NCBI GenBank assembly: GCA_937967665.1
Contig: CALBSZ010000742.1
Location: forward strand, 1 to 12,703
Reading direction: 5' to 3'
DNA: 12,703 bases
Source of the DNA: an uncultured Planctomycetaceae bacterium
Lineage (GTDB): Bacteria > Planctomycetota > Planctomycetia > Pirellulales > Pirellulaceae
This document shows, piece by piece, positions 6,470 through 12,703 of this stretch (the first letter of the stretch is position 1; every line of letters begins with the position of its first letter). The translations under genes were made by a program, and so were the position numbers. The notes under the pieces were generated by a model. The model saw only the letters and a program-made list of their open reading frames with translations. It was not told the origin of the DNA and did not search any database.

Positions 6470-8475
6470 GGAAGTGCCAATGTAGCTACGCTCACCAGAG
6501 CGTGGTCCGCCGTCTGGCGACGGCAGCTACGACCACGCTCCTCGCCGCGATGTCGTCTGCGGCGTTCGCCGACTACCGCTACGCGTTGATCATCAACGGC
6601 AATGCAGAAACCGATTCGACTCCCGCGATCACGGCGTTTAAGCAGCACGGCTTTCAATGCACGGAAGCCGATTGGACGTCGGATCGCGATCTTCGTTACG
6701 GCCTCGTAGGATTCATGTCGAGGACGGCGGTTAATAGCACGGTGCTGATTCTCTATAGCGGCAAGGTGTCGATCGTCCCATCGAAGAGCAAGGAATACCG
6801 CGGCCAAGACAGTCTCGGCATTCACTTCAACGGCACGACCACGGCGTATCCGTTGGTGGACATGATTCACACGATGAACACGGTCGGCGGTTCGCGGAAC
6901 AACATTGTCTACCTCGACACGGAAGACGCGGTCGATGACCCGCAGCCGAGTGTTCCCGATGGTTTTACCATCACGATCGGCCGCGGCGAAGATCTGATCG
7001 AGAAGCTGAACGCACAAGCCGACGTGCTCGCCGCGACCCTTTCCACCGCCGTCTCGCCGCCGGAGCGATTCGTCGCGGGCAGCAGACTCGGCGACGAATG
7101 GGTCAACCGCCAGGGCATGATCTTCCGCTGGTGTCCGCCCGGTTCTTTCGTCGACAGTTCGGGCGAACAGGTCACCATTGAAGACGGCTTCTGGCTGATG
7201 AAATACGAATGGACTCGCGGCCAGATCATGGGCAAGGGCGATCTCCGCAACAGTCCCGGACACCACAAGCTTCACGCGTTAGGAAAGATCGGATTCCGCG
7301 AGCTACCGAATCAACTGAAACGATGGAACGCAGACGAACGCCAAGCAGGCCGCCTTCCCAACGATTACGAATACGCACTGCCCACGGAGGCTCAATGGGA
7401 ATACGCCGCACGTGCCGGTTCGACGGCAAGCTACTGCTTCGGTGACGATCCTAGCCAACTCGCGTCGTACGGCAACTTCGCCGACAAGTCATACTACGAC
7501 ACGGGCAGTGTCTACTCGAACTACGGTCACCGCACCTTCGACGACGGCCAGCCATCCGTCGCACTGGTCGGCCAATACAAATCGAACGCCTGGGGCTTTT
7601 TCGACATGCACGGCAACGTCAGCGAGTTCTGCGACAACGGAGCCTGCCGCGGCGGCTCGTGGATTTCGGACCACGACAAACTGCGAAACATTCAGGGCCG
7701 CGATCTGCTTGTTGCGCCGTTCTTTATTCAAACGCACCCGCACGTCCTCGCACCGGATCGGGATGAACTTCGATTGAAAGAACACGGCACGCGGATGGCG
7801 CTTCCCCCGGCGATTGTCGTCAACAAGAAGACGCCGGATGAGAAGCTGGTCGTTTATACCTTTTCGACCGAAGGTCATTTCGGTGGTCAGGCGATGGACT
7901 ACCGGGCTCAGCTTGAAATCCCGTCGCTTGACTCGATTCTTGGCGAGGCTGAGGATTTGTCCGCGCCTTCCGCCGAAGAGACCGCGAGTCAGGCACTGGT
8001 CGTTTTCTCGCAGGTGCAGGAGGCTTTGTCGAAGAAGGATGTCGAAACGCTTTGGCCGCTGTTGGATTGCGTCAGTCATTCACAGGCCAGTCACTTTGCC
8101 GACCAGGCACACGAAGAAGCTGGCAAGAAGAAGGCGCCGGAACTGATCGCCGGCAAGCTGGGAATATCGGTGGACGAACTGCACGCGCTCAACGGCAAAC
8201 GCGTTTGGAGCTTGCCGTGGGCTGAAAGCGACTACCGGTTTCTGGTGGAAGGCACGGATGTTGAGTATCTGTCCGCCGACAAGTACGATCACAAACTGCT
8301 TCCCATTCCCGAAGGCTACAATCGCCGCGACAAGCCAGGGCCGCCCGAACCCGTGATTCAGTTTGTGTCGCAAGGTCGAACGTGGCAGATCCCAGCACGG
8401 CTCAACTATCGAGACGGGACGCCGAAAGTCACGTTGTTCCTGAGATCTCCATTTTATCTGCGGCTGCGAAAGTAA
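6466..8475 (+). CDS. Secreted protein with an inactive caspase-like domain, an FGE/sulfatase-modifying-factor-like domain and an uncharacterised C-terminus
   Basis: This is a 669-aa protein. VVRRLATAATTTLLAAMSSAAFA (13-35) is a signal peptide. Residues about 37-160 resemble a caspase p20 fold: YRYALIINGNAET, FKQHGFQCTEADW, VLILYSGK and NIVYLDTED. In active members YSGHG carries the catalytic His and the strand ending LDxC carries the Cys. Here they are YSGK (97-100) and LDTE (150-153), so the dyad is missing. Residues about 200-447 are an FGE-like domain: FRWCPPGSF, LPTEAQWEYAARAG (305), GNVSEFC (383), CRGGSW (394). It lacks the cysteine pair of true formylglycine-generating enzymes. The last about 220 residues include FSQVQEALSKKDVETLWPLLD, which vaguely recalls NTF2-like folds (inference). 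The role is perhaps binding rather than catalysis. The start may instead be GTG 6502; the first 25 codons run through a REP-like hairpin pair. Confidence 0.78.
   Translation: MRKCQCSYAHQSVVRRLATAATTTLLAAMSSAAFADYRYALIINGNAETDSTPAITAFKQHGFQCTEADWTSDRDLRYGLVGFMSRTAVNSTVLILYSGKVSIVPSKSKEYRGQDSLGIHFNGTTTAYPLVDMIHTMNTVGGSRNNIVYLDTEDAVDDPQPSVPDGFTITIGRGEDLIEKLNAQADVLAATLSTAVSPPERFVAGSRLGDEWVNRQGMIFRWCPPGSFVDSSGEQVTIEDGFWLMKYEWTRGQIMGKGDLRNSPGHHKLHALGKIGFRELPNQLKRWNADERQAGRLPNDYEYALPTEAQWEYAARAGSTASYCFGDDPSQLASYGNFADKSYYDTGSVYSNYGHRTFDDGQPSVALVGQYKSNAWGFFDMHGNVSEFCDNGACRGGSWISDHDKLRNIQGRDLLVAPFFIQTHPHVLAPDRDELRLKEHGTRMALPPAIVVNKKTPDEKLVVYTFSTEGHFGGQAMDYRAQLEIPSLDSILGEAEDLSAPSAEETASQALVVFSQVQEALSKKDVETLWPLLDCVSHSQASHFADQAHEEAGKKKAPELIAGKLGISVDELHALNGKRVWSLPWAESDYRFLVEGTDVEYLSADKYDHKLLPIPEGYNRRDKPGPPEPVIQFVSQGRTWQIPARLNYRDGTPKVTLFLRSPFYLRLRK
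6482..6540. repeat. GTAG-footed double hairpin (REP/BIME-like element)
   Basis: The outer arms GTAGCT (6482-6487) and AGCTAC (6525-6530) are perfectly complementary. Inside lie two perfect 6-bp hairpins: ACGCTC/GAGCGT (6488-6493, 6498-6503, loop ACCA) and GCCGTC/GACGGC (6509-6514, 6519-6524, loop TGGC). The two halves also match each other as inverted copies (about 17 of 24 bases). In addition GAGCGTGGTC (6498-6507) pairs perfectly with GACCACGCTC (6531-6540), giving an alternative fold. A GTAG foot before a hairpin, with two units facing each other, is the layout of REP/BIME elements acted on by RAYT transposases. No RAYT gene is in the window. It lies within the start of an ORF instead of between genes. 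Confidence 0.65.
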
Positions 8476-8485
8476 TGCTCAGCGC

Positions 8486-10136
8486 ATGAGAAACAAATTG
8501 AGTAGAAAATTTATAATCCCCATCAGCGCGATTCTCATCGTTGCCTTCTTCTCCCGGCCTTTACATGCCCAGATATCATTCAAGGTTTATGAGATGGGCG
8601 ACTGGGGAAATAAGATGGGACAAACGTCGCTCGTCGATGTGGATAACGACGGCGACTTGGATTTCCTTTCTGGAACCAGAGGTGGAAACCCGTATGTGGT
8701 CAGCATGCAGCGTCGCGGCAAGTCAGCCCGCAGTATGCTCACGCGGTATTTATTGAGTGAAACCGGCGAGCCCACTGGCAAACGCGAGGTTCTGTATACA
8801 TGGACTAACGCGGACATTATGGCGATGGGGCTGGCGTTTTCCCCTGAGTCAACTCCCTCGGACATGACTGCGTATGTCAGTCTCAACGCAAAATACAAAA
8901 GTGACAACGACGGCGGGACCACGAATCCGTGGGGCGGAAGCATCGCTCTCGTCACGATTTCTGGAAGCGACGTTAAGGTCCGCGATGTGGCCGTCAACCT
9001 GCCTGTCGGCTTTCACGGAATCAACGACCTGGCCTTTGGTCCTGACAACAAACTCTATAGCTGCGCCGGCAGCACGGCGACGAGCGGTGGTGCCGGAGTG
9101 CATTCGGCCGAGCATCCGGAAAAGCTGCTCAGCGCGGCAATCCTGCAGCTTGCTCTGAAGAAACTCAACGGAGTGCTCAATGCGAAGACCTCCAGCGGCG
9201 GGCGGTACAATCCTTACGCCGCGGATGCCCCGCTGAAGCTCTTCGCCACCGCGATTCGGCAACCGTGGGACTGCGTGTGGCATCCCAACGGCCTGCTGTA
9301 CATGTGCAGCAATCAGAACGATGTCAACGGGCGAACCGGCGGCGGTTCAGGCGTGCCGGACTTGAAGAACGTCAAACCGAGTCAGGAAAGCAAGGCACGC
9401 TTCTCGCAACTCCAGGCCGACGATCGCAGTATCTTGGACAGCCTGCGCGAAGACACCGCGGCGTTGAATCGTCGTTTGGGTCGTCGCGATCAAGCGAAGC
9501 TTGACGAATATCTGACCAACCTTTGGAGTGTCGAACGACGGATCGCTCGCGCCGAAAAGTGGTTGGATGTTCCACGATACGCCGTGGATGACAATCAGGC
9601 TCAGAAGTTTCAGGCGGGGGATCGATACGACTACGACTTGTTGATGGAACTGATTTATCTGGCCTTCATCAGCGATACGACTCGCTGCATTGCGTTCGAT
9701 CAGATGACCGAACCCGGGCTGTGTCATGGCACTTCGCATTGGCATTCCGATCCGGAAAACAAGCTACCGGAAATGGACACGTGGGATCGCAAGTGGCTGA
9801 CTGGGCTGACAACGCTGGTGGGTCGACGGAAGTCGGCGCAGGAAGGCGACGGGACGATGCTTGACCAGACGGCGATCGTCTACGGAGGCGGCCACGGGCG
9901 TCGACCGCATTACTCGCACGATTTGCCGATGCTGCTTGTGGGTGGCGGCTCGCTCGGTTTCAAACACGGTCAGCATCTGGCGTTCGCTCCGCTCGTCGAT
10001 GAAGCGACCGACCGTGCCCAACCTACCGGACCGCTACCTGGATAACGACGCGATCGACCATTACGGCGCATTCGATACGGCCCTCGACAAGTTCGGCATC
10101 GACCAAAAGGGCCCGATCAAGCAATTGCTGACCTGA
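8486..10136 (+). pseudogene. Chimeric ORF: FG-GAP start + glucose/sorbosone-dehydrogenase-like middle + DUF1552 C-terminal half
   Basis: One frame is open from ATG 8486 to TAA 10045 (519 aa) but joins three unrelated families. Residues 1-28 are a signal peptide (PLHA/QI); 29-67 contain the FG-GAP/VCBS calcium motif DVDNDGDLD (51-59). From about residue 87 to 287 it reads like a PQQ-type glucose/sorbosone dehydrogenase propeller of planctomycetes: FHGINDLAFGPDNKLYSCAGS, LFATAIRQPWDCVWHPNGLLY, GVPDLKNV. From about 288 on it is the later part of a DUF1552 (HXXSHH) protein: RSILDSLREDTAALNRRLG (314), HGTSHWH (414-420) and YGGGHGRRPHYSHDLP. The C-terminal tail is out of frame: DHYGAFDTALDKFGIDQKGP continues in the frame ending TGA 10134-10136. 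Each module is incomplete, so function is doubtful despite the open frame. No ribosome site is visible; the gap to the previous gene is 10 nt. Confidence 0.7.
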
Positions 10137-10168
10137 CAAGGGCCGGGTGTCGTTGATATGTCCAGCGA

Positions 10169-10651
10169 CTAAGGGGCGCAGGAAGACGTTCGTAGCGGAA
10201 GTTGAAACTTCCGAGGCTTGCGCAGCCAGTGGTCAGAGTTCTCAGGAATTCTGCCACCCCGAATCCCTGACGATTCCGCATCCCGTGCAAACTCTTCCTG
10301 TGTGGGACGACCGTTCAGGAATTCGATCACGTCCAGAACATCGTTGATGAACTGCTCGTCGTTGTCGTACCACGTCTGGGAGCCCATGACCGCATGCCCC
10401 ATGCAGGGCAACTTGATCTTAGTGCCGGCTGGGAGCGCGGCCACGATTTTGCCGGAATGCACCTTGGCAAGGAACTCGTCCAGCGTTTGCAGCCCCGAAC
10501 ATTCAATCATCGAATCGGCGTAGATCACTACCGTGGTGAAGTGCATCCGTGGTTCGCTGCGGTTTGTGTCCACGAACGCGTGCTCGACCAATCCCTTGAT
10601 TGGTTTGCCGTTGGCGAGCCGGTAGACGAATTGGTCTTCGACGGTTGTCAA
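10169..10651 (-). CDS. Small uncharacterised protein, probably C-terminally disrupted
   Basis: The reading starts at TTG 10651 with a weak GGGTGG upstream; there is no ATG or GTG in frame nearby and a stop lies about 45 nt before. The first about 122 residues look like genuine protein: VYRLANGKPIKGLVEHAFV, TTVVIYADSMIECSGLQTLDEF, KVHSGKIVAALPAGTKIKL and FINDVLDVIEFLNGRPTQEE. I do not recognise the family with confidence; the layout recalls small soluble DUF proteins of about 110-130 aa. The last about 38 residues (from about DAESSGIRGG) are low-complexity, Arg/Pro-rich, and run through a GTAG hairpin at 10192-10213. This suggests that the native end is lost and the present end is read-through. 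No signal peptide is present. It lies 65 nt downstream of the PSD gene, same strand, so co-transcription is possible. Confidence 0.5.
   Translation of the reverse strand: MTTVEDQFVYRLANGKPIKGLVEHAFVDTNRSEPRMHFTTVVIYADSMIECSGLQTLDEFLAKVHSGKIVAALPAGTKIKLPCMGHAVMGSQTWYDNDEQFINDVLDVIEFLNGRPTQEEFARDAESSGIRGGRIPENSDHWLRKPRKFQLPLRTSSCAP
10192..10213. repeat. Single GTAG-footed hairpin (REP-like unit)
   Basis: GTAG (10192-10195) is followed by a perfect 8-bp stem, CGGAAGTT (10196-10203) and AACTTCCG (10206-10213), with GA between; sterically this would be a 7-bp or shorter stem with a TGAA loop. The same GTAG foot occurs in the pair at 6482-6530, though the stem sequence differs. It lies between convergent genes, and could also act as a terminator stem, but it has no following T-run on either strand. 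Confidence 0.5.
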
Positions 10652-10716
10652 GTTACCACCCTGAGAATCTGGATCACATCCCGACAGACGCTAAACACCA
10701 CATCTTACCTCCGGCC

Positions 10717-12703
10717 TCAGCGACCGGCGAACGCTTCCGCAGCAATTACCTTTTTGATCAGACGCCGTAGAGATTCCTCATCAGGCCGAATCGTCGCGAC
10801 CATCGTATCAACGGCGTCCTGCGGTTGGGCGGCGCGTCCGATTGCGTACGTCATGAGCTTCTCAAGCAGGCCCTGAGGCAGCCGCTCCCTTTGCGTGGCC
10901 AACTCGCGCTTGAATTCCCGTACATCTCCGAACCTGCGGCCGTTGGGAAGCCGGCCACTGGCGTCGATGCGTGGAGCGTTCGTATTCCATGATGCGTTCT
11001 CGCCGTCTTGCCGGTCACGCCACAAGCCGATGGCATTGAAGTTTTCCAAGGCGAGCCCGTAAGGGTCGATGCGGCGGTGGCAGGCGGCGCAGATCGCCAC
11101 TTGCTGGTGTTTTAGCAAACGCTCGCGGACTGTCAGTTGCTGGCCGGCGAGGTTCGGTTCGACTTCGCCGGCGTTTGGCGGAGGTGGATCGGGAGGATCG
11201 TTAAACAATACGTCCAAAATATACTTGCCGCGATCGACCGGCTTGGTGCGGTTGCCGTCGCTGCCCCACCAGTGGACGCCGGCCATCGAGACCAATCCGC
11301 CGCGCGGCGAATCGTCCGGCAGCCTCACACGTCGAAATTCATCGCCCGCAACGCCTTCAATGCCGTACCAGGTTGCGAGCCGCTCGTTCAGCATCGTCCA
11401 ATCCGAATCGAGCAGACTCAGCACGCTGTCGTCTTTGCGGAGGAGCTCTCGGAACACCATCAGTGGCTCTTGTTTCAGGTCATCGGCGATTCCAAAGAAA
11501 CGTTCGTCGTAAAACATCGCGTAAAGGCCTTCGTCGGGGGCGAAGCGGTCGAACTCGTCGATCTTCAGCCATTGGCGGGCGAAGTCGTTGACCAGCGCGT
11601 CCGACCGTGGATCGGCCAGCATGCGGTCGATCTGTCGGTCCAGCACGTCGCGCTGCCGCAATGAACCGTCGTGGGCGCGGCGGAACAGTTCGTCGTCCGG
11701 CATGCTCGACCACAGGAAGTACGACAGCCGAGCGGCGAACTCATAGTCGTTCAGCGACCGTGCAGCTTCGCCCTCCGCATTCGCAGGTTCGAACAGATAC
11801 AGAATGCTTGGCGAACAGAGCATCGTGGCAAGTCCAGCTTTGACGGCTTCCTCGAACGGCTCCCCTTGCTTCATCTCACCGGCGACGACGCGGAGAATCC
11901 GATCGAGTTCACGCGGTCGCAGCGGCCGGCGGTAGGCGCGCGGCAGCAGGCGTCGAAAGATTGTGTGGGCCGCTTCGATGGTTTGGTTGTCGTCGCGCAG
12001 TCCGTCGGGAAAGATGATCCCCATGCTTTTCGGCGGCCACGGTCCGTGCAGCGGGCCTTCGACTTCGATCCAATCGAGAAATAACTTGGGCAGTTTGTCG
12101 GGTTGTAGCCGCTTTTGGCTGGGACGCTCGAACGAGATCAATCCTTCCGCCCGCAGCCTGGAAGAAAGGCGGCGGGCCGTTGCGGTATCGCCGCGGGCCG
12201 ACGCCTGCTGCACTTGCTGTACGAAGTTTCGCTCGATGCGATTGACCTCGTTCCATTGCGTTCCGTTGGTGAACCAGACCATGATCTCGCCGCTCTGCGA
12301 CGGATTGAAAATGTCCGTGAATTCGTAAACCCGCGGCCGGTCGATCGGCGAGTTGACTTGAAACATGGCCCGTGGCCGGTCGCCTTCGCGCGTCACTTTC
12401 ATGAAGACCGGCTCACCGCGTTCGCCGCGCTCTGCTCCAGCGCGGACACGAATCGTGTAGCGGCCGCGGACCGGAATCTGCCGTTGGTTGAACGGATGAA
12501 GCAGCCGGTCGAAGGACCGCGCGCCGCCGTTATCCATCAGCAAGTAACCTCCTTCCACGACGTGCGGATCGGGAAACGCCATGTTCTCGAATTCGAACCG
12601 CGTACGATGCGTTTGGACGGCCGGCGGCTGCGTGCGAACGGCGCGATTTGCGACGAGTTCCGCCATCTGGACGTAGGAATCCAGCACGGAAGCGTCGAGC
12701 AGC
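10717..12703 (-). CDS. PSD5-PSD4-PSCyt3-PSD2 (DUF1595/1592/1588/1585) cytochrome-like protein, N-terminus cut by window edge
   Basis: The reverse frame is open from the window edge to TGA at 10717-10719 (662 codons seen). Numbering from GTG 12687: residues about 1-230 correspond to the linker/ligand-binding-like stretch (FENMAFPDPHVVEGGYLL, GRYTIRVRAGAE, LFLDWIEVEGPLHGPWPP). DUF1595 (PSD5) is about 240-305 (FRRLLPRAYRRPLRPREL, CSPSILYLFE). DUF1592 (PSD4) is about 312-445 (LNDYEFAARLSYFLWSSMPDDE, DFARQWLKI). DUF1588 (PSCyt3) is about 449-560, with GVHWWGSDGNRTKPVDRG and the haem-type CAACHRRIDPYGLALENF. DUF1585 (PSD2) is about 580-656, ending EAFAGR. Full-length relatives start with a signal peptide, often a cytochrome domain and DUF1587 (PSD3), which would be outside. 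Exported, probable c-type haem; biochemical role unknown. Its usual partner is a DUF1552 gene, present here only as fragments. Confidence 0.92.
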   Translation of the reverse strand, partial: LLDASVLDSYVQMAELVANRAVRTQPPAVQTHRTRFEFENMAFPDPHVVEGGYLLMDNGGARSFDRLLHPFNQRQIPVRGRYTIRVRAGAERGERGEPVFMKVTREGDRPRAMFQVNSPIDRPRVYEFTDIFNPSQSGEIMVWFTNGTQWNEVNRIERNFVQQVQQASARGDTATARRLSSRLRAEGLISFERPSQKRLQPDKLPKLFLDWIEVEGPLHGPWPPKSMGIIFPDGLRDDNQTIEAAHTIFRRLLPRAYRRPLRPRELDRILRVVAGEMKQGEPFEEAVKAGLATMLCSPSILYLFEPANAEGEAARSLNDYEFAARLSYFLWSSMPDDELFRRAHDGSLRQRDVLDRQIDRMLADPRSDALVNDFARQWLKIDEFDRFAPDEGLYAMFYDERFFGIADDLKQEPLMVFRELLRKDDSVLSLLDSDWTMLNERLATWYGIEGVAGDEFRRVRLPDDSPRGGLVSMAGVHWWGSDGNRTKPVDRGKYILDVLFNDPPDPPPPNAGEVEPNLAGQQLTVRERLLKHQQVAICAACHRRIDPYGLALENFNAIGLWRDRQDGENASWNTNAPRIDASGRLPNGRRFGDVREFKRELATQRERLPQGLLEKLMTYAIGRAAQPQDAVDTMVATIRPDEESLRRLIKKVIAAEAFAGR

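Noticed and set aside
6436..7275. Minus-strand frame of 279 codons
   Set aside because: It is antisense to the caspase/FGE-like gene, where the sense frame has recognisable domains.
5889..10136. Defence or toxin-antitoxin system built around the caspase-like protein
   Set aside because: The caspase-like protein has a signal peptide and no catalytic His/Cys, and no nucleotide-binding or sensor partner gene is nearby.
11137..11664. Plus-strand frame of 175 codons inside the PSD region
   Set aside because: The minus strand encodes an unambiguous PSD4-PSCyt3 protein here.

Overview
The window reads as chromosomal DNA of a planctomycete, most likely Pirellulales-like, with a GC content in the high fifties by eye. 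Nearly every gene belongs to the secreted families named after planctomycetes: PSCyt1, PSCyt2, PSCyt3, PSD2, PSD4, PSD5 and the HXXSHH/DUF1552 family. The rest are Tat-exported sugar isomerase-like proteins, SMP-30-like propellers and caspase/FGE-like secreted proteins. No taxon marker or RNA gene is present, so the assignment rests on family content.

Layout. The left edge (1-2073, minus strand) is the N-terminal 691 codons of a secreted laminin-G-like + PSCyt1 + PSCyt2 protein that continues outside the window. Next comes debris of an Ig-like repeat protein (2119-2682). A clean secreted gene with a C-terminal SMP-30/gluconolactonase-like propeller follows (2884-4599). It is bracketed by two outward-pointing copies of a short palindromic intergenic repeat (2782-2854 and 4597-4687). 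A Tat-exported sugar phosphate isomerase/epimerase-like protein comes next (4843-5757).

From 5.9 to 10.2 kb the window is a patchwork of gene pieces. The head of an ECF sigma factor runs, in another frame, into the tail of a PSCyt3/PSD2 protein, which is joined in frame to a tail resembling DUF1552 (5889-6469). This overlaps the GTGA start of a 669-aa secreted protein with an apparently catalytically dead caspase-like domain and a non-catalytic FGE/sulfatase-modifying-factor domain (6466-8475). The first codons of that gene run through a GTAG-footed double hairpin that looks like a REP/BIME element. The next open frame (8486-10045) is an in-frame chimera of an FG-GAP/VCBS start, a glucose/sorbosone-dehydrogenase-like middle and the C-terminal half of a DUF1552 protein. 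A last tail lies in another frame up to 10136.

The right side is on the minus strand: a small uncharacterised, probably C-terminally broken gene (10169-10651) ending in a second GTAG hairpin, then most of a PSD5-PSD4-PSCyt3-PSD2 cytochrome-like protein (10717-12703) that runs off the right edge.

The PSCyt/PSD and DUF1552 proteins are thought to be exported haem-containing proteins whose function is unknown. They usually occur as intact neighbouring pairs; here the DUF1552 partner survives only as pieces. The most notable feature is therefore the cluster of mosaic ORFs and small palindromic repeats at 5.9-10.2 kb. It could be a true recombination graveyard or a misassembly, and read-level evidence would be needed to decide. 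I did not see a convincing defence system, CRISPR array, integrase or transposase.
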